From Anopheles merus (lineage: Eukaryota; Arthropoda; Insecta; Diptera; Culicidae): a DNA stretch of 64,000 bases. Every line of letters starts with the position of its first letter. Within the stretch, counting starts at the first letter, position 1. The DNA is taken from NCBI RefSeq assembly GCF_017562075.2, contig NC_054085.1, positions 14,845,222 through 14,909,221 on the forward strand, read 5' to 3'. Shown one piece after another: positions 26,401-37,197 of the stretch. A model generated the notes under the pieces. The model did not search any database. It was not told the DNA's origin and saw only the letters and a list, made by a program, of their open reading frames with translations. The position numbers and the translations under genes are program-made.

Positions 26401-28973
26401 GCCCGCCCGATCGATCCAATCGGGGACGGGATCTTGCTCGGGCTCATGGGCGGCTTCGAGGCGGCCGACGGTGTCACGGGCGACGGATGCTGATTGTGAC
26501 CGTACCGGCGCATGGAACCGCGCGAACCGGTGCGGGCAAACTCGTTCATACCGTACGGTAGCGGTTCCCGGAACGGGTCCTCCTCCGGCGAGGTCGTCGC
26601 AAGCAGCTGCTGAAGCTGCTGTTGCTGCTGCTGGTGCTGCTGCTGCGCACGGAACACGAGCGGATCACTGCCACCGCCGCCGGTCGAATGTTGTCCGCCG
26701 CGCACCACCCCCCGGTAGTGCTGCCGGTGGTCCAGATTGTCGCCGAACTCTTCGTACCGCTTCGCCTCGTAGTAATCGCTCTTGGTCAGATCGATGTCGA
26801 AATCGTACCCGAACTGATTGCTTCGGCTGCGCCTGGTGGTTGCTGCGCCCAGCTCCTCCCCCTCGCTGCCCTCACCCCCGTAGCTGCGGGTCATTGAGCC
26901 GGCCGCAGTACCGTACGCGGTCGTGGCCAGCGGCGGATCGTGCGGATGCACCTTCGGGCTGGTCGTTTTCGAGTACTCGCGCGCATTCTTCGCCCACTCC
27001 TGGATCCAGTCTTTCTTCGTCGCGACCGAGGTCAGGGCCGCCACGTCGGACGGTGTTTTCCGCCGGCCGCCGACCGGGCTGGCGTCTCCCTTCTTCGCGG
27101 CCTGCAAGCGCTGGTGGGCACCGCCGCCTTGGTGGTGGTGTGCCTTCTCCGAGTCGGTGTAGCAGTTCAGTATCTTCCGCTCCTCGTCCGGTGGGTGGAC
27201 GTCCTTTCCCTTCGACCTTTCCGCCCCGCCATCGTCCCCGCACTCCGCTCTGGTGGCGTGTATGTTCAGCTTCGCCACACCCTGCACGTACTCCGAGCTG
27301 TCAATGTGCGATTTGGTTAAGCTGTTGCGCCGTCTCTGTCCGCCCGGCACTGCATTACCACCGCCGCCCTCGAGCAGCGTCGGCTTCACGCTCAGAATGC
27401 CGCTCGTCGTCACGGAGGTAAAGGTGCCCTGGTCCGGTGAGTCCAGTTCCGGCGCGGTCAGCCCGATCGATTCCATTCCCTTCCTCGATGAGCCGCCGCC
27501 GCCGCCGCTGCTGCCGCCCGTTTTATGCGTAATGTTTTTCATCCTCGATTTAAGCTTCTCGATGTAGGACTGTTTGCTTTTGGTGCGCTCCCCGGTGCCA
27601 CCGCCCGTCCCCTTGGGCGCCGCCGGCTCGTGAAAGTAGGAAACTTCCAGTATGTTGTGCTTGCGGCTTTCCGGCGCGACCCCCTCCACCTGCTTGCCGC
27701 TGCTCGTCGTGCGCTCGAGATCAATCACCTCCAGCTCCTCCCGAAAGTCGGTGGGCCGTACGGGCGTCGGCTGCACCACCGGCACGGGATCGACCACCTC
27801 CGGCGGCAGGGCCGCCACGTGCCCAGCCGGCCCGATACGGTCAATGTTCATGCGCTCCTTCTGCTCCTCGGTGTAGTTCGCCCCGTCGATCGTGTACGTG
27901 CCCGCCTCGCTCACATCGTCGTCTTCCTCCTCCCCGTCCACTCCGTCGCCGCGCGACTTGCGGAAGTTTTCCAGCGGCGCCTCCAGACACGGAATGCCCC
28001 CGTGACACGAGCCCAGACTTTCCACCGTAAACTCCGAGCTGGAGTACGAGTAGTCCTTCCCCTCCAGCCCACCTCCCACCTGTTGCTGCTGCTGCTCGAG
28101 GGCCAACGCAAGGGTGGCCGATTTCGGGGCGAATCGGCTGGCGGCATTGTTGGACCGTCCGGTCGGCTGCGCTGCCTTCGCCCCTCCTCCCATCTCGCTC
28201 ATGCTTGTCCGGGGGCTCCAGCTGTGCCGCTTGGTGGCGGAACCGTCCCCCCGCCCGACCGTGCGCTGCGTCTTCTCGCGCAGCTTCACCGCCACCGGCC
28301 GGCCCGTCACATCGTCGATCACCACCATCTGGTCCGGGGCGTCCGTCGTTTGCTGGGGCTGTTTGTTGTTGCGCCGGGGCAGATTCACGCTGCCCGGTGC
28401 CCGCGCGCCCTGCTGCACCCGGCCCGACCCGGCCGGCGAGTTCGAGCAGGACTCGAGCTTCGACAGCGATACGCCCCGCTTGTGGCGCGCCTGGAACCGT
28501 TCCAGCATCTTTTCGTGCCGCTGCGCGTCGACCGGTTTCTTCCCGTCGCCAAAGTCGATCGTGAACGCGAACGCATTCCGCACCGAGTCCGCAACGAGTG
28601 CGCCGTTCTGTTCGGCCGCGTTGTCGACCATCGGCTTACCGCCGCTCGGCTCTTCGCTAGCGCTACGGCCCGCTTTGAGCATTTCGTGCAGGGAAAAGCT
28701 TTTCGCCACGGTCGCCGCTGGCCGCTCGAACCCGGCCGTACCGGGACCACCGGCAGCTTCCGGCGAGCTGTCGCTTTTCTTCGAGTTTTCCGGCGTACAG
28801 TCCGTCTTCTCCTGCTGGTGGTCCGGATCGTTCGGGCTGGTCGGTGTTGTTGTGTCCGATTTGACCGCGGACGCGCCATCCGCCGTCCGGTTGCTTTCGG
28901 GCGGGGAGGCGGTGCTGGACTGCAGATTGCTCCCCGCTCCGATATTGCACTGCATTTCGCCGAACGGATCCAT
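8432..28973 (-). CDS. Large low-complexity protein, possibly CEP170-like
   Basis: Four exons join in frame by consensus splice sites: 28973-26358 (872 codons), 11901-9861, 9749-9563 and 8651-8432, giving about 1,687 aa. Most of the protein is Ser/Gly/Pro/His-rich and probably disordered. Islands that look conserved are AFTIDFGDGKK with HEKMLERFQARHKRG (about residues 135-170), DVSEAGTYTID...ERMNIDRIG (about 355-385), KKDWIQEWAKNAREYSK (about 655), GNETEMYLQKTAAAISTLQ across the exon 1/2 junction, an acidic run of Asp/Glu, YLDISKYKSSNAANFLKKDE near the end of exon 2, ELEMWRRRASYDPMKAALEGKKK, polyQ, and the C-terminus DGDDYIN. FTIDF and TYTID with a basic coil recall the centrosomal CEP170 family, but no FHA domain is present here, so the name is tentative. 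The start is uncertain: an acceptor-like TTTAG lies just upstream. Confidence 0.7.
8652..9562 (-). other. Intron 3 of the large gene
   Basis: Donor AG|GTTTGC (weak) at 9562 and acceptor TTTCAG at 8652. Phase 2 is kept across the junction, forming a Ser codon. A plus-strand 88-aa ORF at 9291-9557 lies inside it but shows no recognisable family. Nothing else was seen. Confidence 0.6.
16495..16513. repeat. Poly-G run
   Basis: GGGTGGGTGG followed by a run of about 15 G. It is a candidate G-quadruplex or an assembly-fragile homopolymer within the large intron. Confidence 0.7.
17450..17522 (+). repeat. tRNA-like (SINE-type) remnant
   Basis: CCCGTGGAGTAGTGGTAAGTG matches a pol III A box (TGGNNNAGTGG). 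About 42 bp later GTATGTTCAATAC resembles a B box. Acceptor-stem pairing is not intact, so this looks like a tRNA-derived repeat rather than a tRNA gene. Confidence 0.4.
20092..20166 (-). repeat. Degenerate tRNA-like sequence
   Basis: On the minus strand TGGTCGTGTGG (A-box-like) is followed 44 bp later by GGTTCTAATCT (B-box-like), the normal tRNA spacing. The anticodon arm is only roughly formed (AGG...CCT around a GCC-like triplet) and the T stem does not pair. It is probably a tRNA-derived repeat or pseudogene. Confidence 0.4.
24545..24600 (+). repeat. Possible tRNA-like remnant
   Basis: TAGCAACAGTG followed about 36 bp later by AGTTCGAATCT resembles pol III A and B boxes with short spacing. 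This is weak evidence. Confidence 0.25.
24680..25462. mobile_element. hAT-type MITE with internal GGAATC/GATTCC minisatellite
   Basis: 783 bp. The ends TAGTGGTGGGA and TCCCATCACTA are imperfect terminal inverted repeats of the hAT type. They are flanked on both sides by an exact 8-bp duplication GACCTGTC (24672-24679 and 25463-25470), the hAT target-site size. The interior is mostly degenerate 12-bp units such as GGAGTCGATTCC in both orientations. There is no transposase ORF; the repeat-derived ORFs inside are artefacts. It shares internal segments (for example CCCAAACGCCTATT) with the element near 54.1-54.6 kb. Confidence 0.8.
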
Positions 28974-31180
28974 ACTTTTGTTTGCACCCTAAATTTGGAA
29001 ACAGAAACTTATGGTCGCCCCTGCCCGTTTGGCTGCTTCTTGTTTGGGTTGCTTTGATTGCTTGTGCCGTTTGACAGATTAGAATTTTAACCTCTACTTT
29101 TTACTCTCTCGCTCTCCCTCTCTCTCTTTAGTGCTGTCTGCTCGCCGATAGAGCAGCTGATGTCATGTTTTCTTAATCGCTTGCTCGCGCACACTCCGCG
29201 ACACAACATTCCAACGCTCCGTTGTACATCTTTCCCCCCCAGTCGTGTTGGTGATGATGATACGGCGGCACTCCTGCTATTCTATTCAGAAGCATCCACA
29301 GACACACCTGCCAGTCTACAGTGTTGCACCAAGATGACCCCTTTGTTTGAGCGGTTCTTTGGGGAGGACGGCTTTTTTGGCTTGTTTCTAAAACCCGGCA
29401 CTATCCCAACGGCTCGTTTGTTGCACCCAACAACACACACACACACACGCATGCACAGGAAGTACAATTTCGAGGTTATTGCTCCATCACATTTCAGACG
29501 CCTTTATTAAACGCTGCAGCGGCGCACCACTCTCCTCACACACAGCTAAATATTGCAATCACCCTCTGGACGGTGTGGTTTTTGGCACACGTCACTCCCG
29601 TTTTTACATCCTTTTTTATTGCCTGCTTGCACCGGGATGCACTCTACACGCCCCTTTCACTTCACACACACACACGCGCGTTGGCGCACACATACACCTA
29701 CACACAAAGGATGCTTTGTATCCGCAAAACGACGACTAGCAACTGGACTGGCAATTTGCACGCGTGTAGGATTTAGTTGTAGTAGGCAACAGCAGATCGG
29801 CCACACACTCACACATGCATTGCGGTACAGCTATTTTATTTAGGCGGAGCAGCACCGGATCGGTTGAAACGGAAGTGTTTCATTTCTGCCGCACGCAACT
29901 ATCGTCATAGTTACCCGTAGAACCACTCGAAACACTGCCGCACACACTCACACGCGCGCACGGACTGGTGTATGAAGTACGCAACTATGTATACTTTTTT
30001 TTTGTTACATCTCCTTTGCTTTGCTCACAAATAGGAATTCATTTTCCTAACAAACTACTGAGAGGATTTGGTGACACTTGACTGCACATGGTCGTACGCT
30101 GCGCTGTGCTTCAATGTGCACAACATGCATTTACTCCTCCTTGCCACCCCACAGGTGGAAGCGATATTTTAAGCCGAATTTGTAAAGGACACTATTAATA
30201 CGACCGCCTGCAAGGGCAGCGACACTTGTGCGCCTGGCGGCACCACTACACAATCACACAGCACAGGCACAAACAAAACACTTGCAGGCCGTGCACACGA
30301 CGGTACACTGGCAGACGGTACACCACACCACCGTCGTGCTTCGTGACGCACCGTCGATTGTTCCACGGTCGTCGCAACTGGAGGACTACTATTCTGGGGG
30401 CCTGTTAGTGATCCGCACGATCGCGAGTGGTCCGCCTTTTCGCTCGCGGGACGCAACAAATGTTTTCTGCACCCTCGCACCAAGAAGCACCACGACGGAA
30501 CGCAACGGCACGGAATCTGTGGGGTGTTGAGTGTGATTCTTTTTTTTTCCTGTGTGTGTTTGCAGTTTTTGGGGCGCGAGTCCGTACCCAGGCGGCGCTT
30601 GATCAGACGGACCCGTTTAGGGATGGGTTTATTATGTACAATGTAGCAGGTTTTCAAACCTGTTGTTTGAAATTCATATATTATGTACAAAATTCATTTT
30701 TTTTCGACAAATTTTACAATGGGTTCCAAAATCCTCACTGTAACTAGATTTTTTGGCAAAAACAGTCCCTCGTTAACACCTTAATAGCGGCTGGTAGCTT
30801 TATTGTGAAATTCGTAACTCCTGGGTATTTGCTCTTGCCTTAACCAGTGACACATGTCAACTGGTTCGCTTGAAAAAAAATATTTTGATTTCAATTTTCT
30901 TGCATACAGTGCGTCTTGCATTGTAGGGCGCGCTTGTTTTAATTTATTTAACTGGAAAGGTTTTTTTTCGCCATTTTCAACTCTTATAAGTTGTCCGACG
31001 CAGAATATAAGAACGCAATCGTGAAACAGAACACATTTTATTCTCTAGAACAATGAATAAATCAGTTGATAATTAGCAATTTAATGTTAGCATTACGATC
31101 CATACAAAACTCGGATTTCCAACCGTTTGACCGGTTTTATTTTCATTGCCATAACTCATAGAACGGCCCAGTAAGCACAC
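28974..31180. other. Upstream region of the large gene, CA/CT-rich
   Basis: It contains CT-rich and (CA)n stretches around 29100-29130, 29432-29450, 29664-29710 and 29940-29960. 5' non-coding exons of the large gene could lie here but cannot be placed with confidence. No coding region was supported. Confidence 0.4.
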
Positions 31181-31572
31181 TAGTGATGTGCTCTTTGGAG
31201 CGCACCCACGACTCCGATCGAACTCCGGCAAAATCCGAACCACCAGCGGGGAGTCGTTCGGAGTCGGCCGGAGTCAACAGGAACCGTCCGGTGCAATGTG
31301 CTTGTGATCAGGCATTTCGTTTCTTTGCGTTTTTTTTTCGTTTTGGCAAAGGCCAACTCCGACCGACTCCGGACGACTCCCAACTATTCCGAACGACTCC
31401 AGACGACTCTGGACGACTCCAACTCCGGACGATTTCAGGCGGCTCCAGACGACTCGGAATGACTCCGGACCTGGAATAATGCTGGGCGGACCTACCTTCT
31501 GGAGTCGATTCCGAAACTATCGGAGTCAGATTGGAGTCGTCTCCAGTTTTTTGCCTACTTTACCTATCACTA
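31181..31572. mobile_element. hAT-like MITE, second subfamily
   Basis: The ends TAGTGATGTG and CCTATCACTA form short inverted repeats, and the interior is made of ACTCCGGACGACTCC-type units. The flanking octamers (AAGCACAC / AATCCACA) match only partly, so the target duplication is eroded. Internal segments (for example GGAGCGCACCCACGACTCC) recur inverted in the element at about 45.35-45.99 kb. Confidence 0.6.
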
Positions 31573-32177
31573 AATCCACACGCAATCATAAACTTCTTCA
31601 CGATTTATTCTTTAACTTATTCATAGTGCAATTTACAGTGCATATGTTCTTCCGAATTAGTACGTCAACCGCCAATTAGCTTCATTACAACTATCTTTTA
31701 ATGCAAAAAATATTGTAATATTTTTCCATCCAAAGTGTACCATTCAAAAATGTGTCACATATCCATCATTCGAGAATTTAATGAGTTCAGAACGAGAACG
31801 TTCATAATGGCTATACTCGATGAACATTAGGATTAGGTACACAAATGAACTACTGGATAAACCTCGCCTTGGCCATGTCAAATCCAACGAGTATTCGTGA
31901 GTCCATTAAGTGGATATGGATGCACAAATATGGATGCAGAATTGGACCTTATTTTAAAAATCGAATTTAATCTTGAATTAAATGTCGTTTTTAAAAACTC
32001 TACTACCGAGTAAATCTAATGGACTGGTTATAGTAACGAACTTGTGCAGAATAATTCCTTGCGATATTCATTGTACCTTACAAATTAACGTAAAGTATGA
32101 ATTATTTTTGGCTTATTAAATTTTGCTTGATGTTGCTTCCACATCCGTAAGCCTCTCTCAAAAACCACACGTGAGGG

Positions 32178-33491
32178 TTACTTCTGCAATCGTCCAATGT
32201 CCAACATTTCTTCAAACTCATCCACACCGTCTATGAACATGGTGGCATCTTGCTTCACTACTATCGTTTCCGATCTGATCGGTTTGACCGGTACACTCAC
32301 AGCCATCAATATCGATGACGAGGGTGATGATTGCCCTTGAGTCGCATCCGCAACCGCTGCAGTACTTCGCACATCAGTAGATGATGTCAATTTAATCTGT
32401 TTCGGAATAATTCTAATGATTTCTTCTCCCACTCGGTTTAGCCGCTTACGACCGCTATGTGGCACACTCTTGCGCACACCCTTCGCCTTTATCCTGGTGG
32501 TCGAGTTGTGAAGCTTTTTGCGCATGAAATTCTCCACTGACACGTGATCCGCCCGGTACACGGAGGTGGTACCGGCGTACTCGAACAAGTTCAGTATGTT
32601 CTTGAGCACGTTCAGCGCCCGTTTGTTCTTTCCGCCGCCGGTCCAGCTGAAGCCAGCGAACAGCTTCCGATCGATGATGAGGTCCAACAATGTGTGCATC
32701 CGATGTTCGGACTGCCGCATGTGTCCCACGCTCGCATCGATCCACTGGCACACCTGGGTGCGATAGTCATCCTCCTCCAGACGCTTCTCAAACTCTTCCA
32801 CCGCTTCCATCTCGGTGAGCAAGTCGACCTTAAACTTTTCCGGCTGTTCGATCAGCTGGCACACGTTCGCATCCACCCGTCCCGCCTGGAACGCGTTCGC
32901 ATCCGCCCGCCCAAGTTCGTACTGTACCGCATTCGATTCCAGGTACTTGTCGTTCATCGATTTAACGGACTTGTCCACCCTTCCGAATCCCTCCTTTAGA
33001 TTCTGCCGCAACTCTTCCTGGTTCGCCTGTATCAGACTCTTCAGCTCGTACAAAAGGTCCAGCATCTGGGGGCACGGTTTCACATCCCCGAGCGGATCAT
33101 CGTCCGGCTGGACGGTGAGGCTGGACAGCAGCTTCTGCACACCGCCGTTGCTCTGCCGGTTCGCAAGAGGATCGTTTAATCGTTGCACCGTTACTCCTGC
33201 TGCCGGTTTCGGCTCGTTCAGCCGACTGCTTTCCATCGTTTCGATCATCTTGTCAGCCGACGAGAGCGACAGAATGTTGCGACACAAAATTTCACACTCA
33301 AGCCTTTCCCACACCTCCGACGGAATGCTGTACTCGTCTTGGAACAATGCATTCAGCTTCCGTATGCTTCTAGCGAATGGCCAGCACAGATATGCGGTGC
33401 CGTCAGCCTTCTTTTGGATCCAGGCGGCCGGTGCAGCTAGCAGCTCTTTGCCGCCGGTGGGAGTAGTCGTTTCTACCAAGATGTACGGCAT
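32178..33491 (-). CDS. DUF4806-like array gene 1 (437 aa, single module)
   Basis: Last-placed member of a ten-gene head-to-tail array. The N-terminal block (1-90) has MPYILVET, PAAWIQ, YLCWPFA and W61. The linker has one DPLGDV variant (about 132-137). The helical block LLYELKSLIQANQEELRQNL spans about 146-165, and there is a small internal repeat of ADAN (about 196-209). One DUF4806-like module (about 229-308) has FEKRL, QWIDASVGH, RMHTLLDLI, FAGFSWTGG and NLFEYAGTTS. The basic motif RKSVPHSGRKR follows (about 340-350), then a ~90-aa Ser/Thr/Val-rich tail. The second module found in most paralogues is absent. The ATG sits one base after an acceptor (TTTTAG|G), as in its paralogues. Function unknown; by analogy with DUF4806 proteins a nuclear role is possible but unproven. 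Confidence 0.85.
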   Translation of the reverse strand: MPYILVETTTPTGGKELLAAPAAWIQKKADGTAYLCWPFARSIRKLNALFQDEYSIPSEVWERLECEILCRNILSLSSADKMIETMESSRLNEPKPAAGVTVQRLNDPLANRQSNGGVQKLLSSLTVQPDDDPLGDVKPCPQMLDLLYELKSLIQANQEELRQNLKEGFGRVDKSVKSMNDKYLESNAVQYELGRADANAFQAGRVDANVCQLIEQPEKFKVDLLTEMEAVEEFEKRLEEDDYRTQVCQWIDASVGHMRQSEHRMHTLLDLIIDRKLFAGFSWTGGGKNKRALNVLKNILNLFEYAGTTSVYRADHVSVENFMRKKLHNSTTRIKAKGVRKSVPHSGRKRLNRVGEEIIRIIPKQIKLTSSTDVRSTAAVADATQGQSSPSSSILMAVSVPVKPIRSETIVVKQDATMFIDGVDEFEEMLDIGRLQK

Positions 33492-34279
33492 CCTAAAAAG
33501 GGAGAAGGTACGGGCGACAAGGTACTTTAAATGGGAAGTCCTTAGCTCCAGCCGTGCTGTAGTACCTACGTACTTTCCCTATACCACTCAAAAACACACA
33601 CACACAGCGAGCTTCCACAAACGGTGTGACTCTCTTTCTATTGCTTCGTTTCGTAGTATGGCAGCATGCAAACAATTTCCCCTCGCGACAATACACTTTG
33701 CTATACGTTTGATTCTCCTCCCGCAGCGCCCTTGGCGTCGTTTCTTCAATGTGTATTAAAGTTGAGCCAAATCATAACAAACAAATGTCAACTTGCTCAG
33801 CTGGTGCTGTTGGTGGGAATTTGAAACATTTCATCAAATCTGGATTTGAAAGTTTTCATTCTGATTAATTGCAACTTATTTTCAATTATAGATTCCCCTT
33901 TTTAAATGCTTCTACAAATTCTGCACTTTCAATATTCAAAAACTACATTAAATTGTAAATCGAAGGCCTTAAAATCACCGCCAAATAACAAAACGAAGGC
34001 ATATTTCCACTAGTGAGGTGTACACCAAGTTCTGTAATTATAGTTTGTTTTATTACGTGGATTACAGCTTACAACAAAAGAAAAACATAAGTTCAAACCA
34101 CTTGTCACTACAAAACATTAAAGTGTGCTACTGTCTGTAATGAGAATGCAGCAGATGTAGTTGCTAAAAAGAGAACAATGTAAGGAGCTTAAACCATATT
34201 TACATTAAAAGCGTACGGTCAAACCTTAGCATAGTACTACTCATTAACGGGTCTTAGGGATAATGTTTAGTTCGATGCT
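33492..34279. other. Spacer upstream of array gene 1
   Basis: It holds the 5' leader and promoter of gene 1, including AACAAACAAATGTCA at about 33776-33790 and TGAAACATTTCA at 33822-33833, and the 3' UTR of gene 2. No other gene was seen. Confidence 0.55.
33822..33833. promoter_or_regulatory. Palindrome TGAAACATTTCA upstream of gene 1
   Basis: 331 bp before the ATG. A TGTCA motif preceded by ACAAAC lies 32 bp further from the motif's left edge. This is the same arrangement as in the other array promoters. Confidence 0.6.
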
Positions 34280-36118
34280 CTATTTCATGACTTTAAATTT
34301 CTGTTGAAAAAACTTTGCTACATCCCAATGACACGCTCGATTTCGAGGCGTAATGGTACCGGCGTATTCAAAGAGACGAACAAAGTTTTTGTAACCAATT
34401 AACGCCACCTTTCCATTTCGGGTGCCAGTCCAATCGAAATTCTGCAAAAACTTGCTATCAACTAGCTGGTCCAATATGATCCCCATACGTTCGGCTGGAA
34501 CGATCGTATGCCTAACAGCATTATCTATCCATCCGTGAACAACGCTGAGATAGTCGGGATCTTTCAAGCGTACCTCGAAATCGTTCATACCGTCAAAGCT
34601 GGTTATATGATTAACCTCCACGTACTCTGTGGTCTCGGTGGGAGTGGCAGTCGTTGCTGTTGTCGGCGCATTATCTTCATCACCATCCAGCTCGATTATC
34701 TCGTATACATCGTCATCTTGGTTTGCCGTAGAAACGATATCCGTTTCCAATAGGTTAACCGTTTCCTCACATGTGTTCAGCTCTGTTTCGGTTCGGGCTA
34801 TTTTTATAGGTTTACTTTCTGTTACGCCTTTCCGTTTTTCACTCATATTTACCCTGGTGTGAACGTTGCTCTTTAGTTTATTTCTGAAGAAACACTCCAC
34901 GAACCAATCGTTCGCTATGTGTTCCGTAGTCGTGCCGGCATATTCAAAGAGCTTGCAAAAATGCCTGTACGTCTCCAGACGAATCTTCTCGGGGTGCGTT
35001 GGTTCGGGGTTCCACTCGAGCTGCGCTAAAAGCTTGCTGTCCACCAGTTTGTGGAGAATGTTCGTCATGCGCAATTCGGGTTTCGCTTCAGACGCGATGA
35101 TACGATCCATCCAATGGTGTACCCGTTCACGATACGCTTCATCCTGAAGTCGGCTTTCCAATTCATCCAACTCTTCCTTGCAAGCTACAGCCTTTTCTTC
35201 GAATGCTGCACTATCGTCCGTATTATCCTTGGCTAATACCGACAGCACAGTTTCTTGCAACCGCGAAAATCCCTCGTTAATTTTCCTCCGCAACTCATCT
35301 TGGTTACTGCGTATCATACACTTTAGCTCGTACAGCAGGTCGAGCAATTGGGCATATGAAACATCTCCCAGCACGTCATGTTGTTTGTCCAATTCCTTGT
35401 TGATGCGGGTGAAAAACAGATCCGTACTATCAACCGGCGGCCGCTGCTCGCAGTTGGCCGTCGATTGCGGATCTTTTAGGGGAGGACTTACATCCCGAAA
35501 GGGATCATCCTCATCGCCCTGCTCCTGATTTACCATAGCACTACTAAACAGCTGCTGCAACGGGTCGGTTGGTTCACACTCCTCAACGGTCATTTGTAGA
35601 TCTTCTGTTGGACTGGTAGCTGGCGTGCGTTGCTTCTCGGGCACGTGCCAGTTAGGTATATCGGCAAATGGGTCATAGTCAGGCTCTGGGTGCGGCTCCG
35701 GCAATGTCCGATTGGGCTTATCCGACTGTTTCTGCTTGCTTACCACCTGCCTGGGGGCCTCTTTAACCGGTGGTCTAGTTGGCAAAGCTTTTTCCGTCTT
35801 ATCCAAACTGGTTTTGATTAGCTGTGACGGCCTACCACCTAGTACTTTGTTTTGTTTTTGCATCGTTTCAATGATGGTATATGCCATCGTTAGCGTTGGA
35901 ATATCTGTGCTCAAGATCTCACACTCATGCTTTTCCCATTCCTTCGTTGGGTTGCTTTCCTTCTCCAGCAGAGCTCTTATCTTTTTGGGACACACTGCAT
36001 CTGGCAAGGAAACGTACGTTGTTCCTTTCCCATCCTTGTGAATCCAAGAGCTGGGGGCTACCGCGACCTCCTTCCTGCCCAAATTGCTTTTCGTCTTTTT
36101 TACCAAAACGTACGGCAT
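34280..36118 (-). CDS. DUF4806-like array gene 2 (612 aa, two modules)
   Basis: The start is MPYVLVKK at 36118, directly after an acceptor TTGTAG|G; the longer in-frame ORF reads into the intron. The 5' UTR intron is about 36120-36205. The N-terminal block (1-88) has SSWIH, but YVSLPD replaces the usual YLxWPD. The linker carries YDPFADI (about 148-153) and DDPFRDV (about 204-210). The helical block LLYELKCMIRSNQDELRRKI lies at about 261-280. Module A is about 315-396 (LESRLQDEAYRERVHHW, FCKLFEYAGTTT), and module B about 527-600 (FEVRLKD, FDWTGTRNGK, VRLFEYAGTIT). The segment between the modules is acidic and Thr-rich (EIIELDGDEDN). The usual SVP basic motif after module A is not recognisable. 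Confidence 0.85.
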   Translation of the reverse strand: MPYVLVKKTKSNLGRKEVAVAPSSWIHKDGKGTTYVSLPDAVCPKKIRALLEKESNPTKEWEKHECEILSTDIPTLTMAYTIIETMQKQNKVLGGRPSQLIKTSLDKTEKALPTRPPVKEAPRQVVSKQKQSDKPNRTLPEPHPEPDYDPFADIPNWHVPEKQRTPATSPTEDLQMTVEECEPTDPLQQLFSSAMVNQEQGDEDDPFRDVSPPLKDPQSTANCEQRPPVDSTDLFFTRINKELDKQHDVLGDVSYAQLLDLLYELKCMIRSNQDELRRKINEGFSRLQETVLSVLAKDNTDDSAAFEEKAVACKEELDELESRLQDEAYRERVHHWMDRIIASEAKPELRMTNILHKLVDSKLLAQLEWNPEPTHPEKIRLETYRHFCKLFEYAGTTTEHIANDWFVECFFRNKLKSNVHTRVNMSEKRKGVTESKPIKIARTETELNTCEETVNLLETDIVSTANQDDDVYEIIELDGDEDNAPTTATTATPTETTEYVEVNHITSFDGMNDFEVRLKDPDYLSVVHGWIDNAVRHTIVPAERMGIILDQLVDSKFLQNFDWTGTRNGKVALIGYKNFVRLFEYAGTITPRNRACHWDVAKFFQQKFKVMK

Positions 36119-37197
36119 CCTACAACAAGCATTTTGCATTAATATTTAGATAAAATTGGGGAACCTTAAATGATGTGTCTTGGAATTTTCCACTCCTTCA
36201 GCTTACCTTACTTTACGCGCGCTATTTCCGGTAAGCTTTGTCTCCTTCGTATTACCTCCGCTAACAATGAAGGCTCAGCAGCTATCGTTAGAGTATTTCC
36301 GTTTACTCTGGATATTCACAGACGATTTGAAACATAAAACAAACGATGCTCAGCAAAGAGGCCCATTAATTTTGCTAGAAATCACGTCGTTTAGCGTTGT
36401 CGGCGCTGGCTTGGTGTTCGCGCAGTCCGCGGTACGGAGAAATATAAACAAAACAATGCCACGGTCATTTGACAGTCCGCGAAATCTGTCAGGTACGCGC
36501 GCGGTGATTGAAATATTTCAAACCCAGACGAGGAGTGGCGGAAAATAACCAACCAGAACCAATTTTGAATTCATCGCTGAAGCATGGCCCTTAATCACAT
36601 TTCGTTTGTATGCATCGTTTATTGTTTTATTTATTTTAAATTCGGGTTCACAACTACGATACATGGAGAGTATATGTAGATCAAATCGAATGTGTATACA
36701 TTAAGTGGGCTTATAGCATTCTTCTTCACCAATCCATCGAAAAACATAACAAAATTTAGTGTGCCATGACGTTGACACGGTGTCTCGTTGAGAAGCCAAA
36801 TACCTACTCAACCTCCTTTTTTATATTGAGGCTAAGATCTTAATGACCAAAATGTGTGTAAAATAGTGAAAATTTAGGATATACTTATGAGTAAGTAAAT
36901 ATAAAAACCATTAAATCAACCAGTTTGTTTTAAATGTAAGTATCAAATCGATTTAACTTTCTCTTTTCATTTTTAGACGTCAAATTGCACTGGAAAATCC
37001 CTCCTCATACATACATTCACTTTGATCTTAACTTGGTAAGTGTGTGTAATCTAATCATATTAATATTAGTATTAGGCGCCACGATCGTAGTCGATCTAGG
37101 CCTGCTTAAGCCACTAATAGGCTTGGCTAACACCAACTTATTGGTTAACCCGTTGTAGAATGGCAATTCCTACGTATGGGAGGGACGTAAGCGGGGC
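36119..37197. other. Spacer between array genes 2 and 3
   Basis: It contains the gene 2 leader intron, promoter motifs (GGTCATTTGACAG near 36463-36475; TGAAATATTTCA at 36509-36520), and AT-rich sequence up to the gene 3 stop. No other gene was seen. Confidence 0.55.
36509..36520. promoter_or_regulatory. Palindrome TGAAATATTTCA upstream of gene 2
   Basis: 391 bp before the gene 2 ATG, preceded by TTGACAG and CTGTCAGG motifs within 50 bp. Confidence 0.6.

Noticed and set aside
27525..29057. 510-aa plus-strand ORF opposite the first exon of the large gene
   Set aside because: It is an antisense shadow of a GC-rich coding exon: Arg/Pro/Leu-rich composition with no domain, while the minus-strand frame is supported by splice sites.
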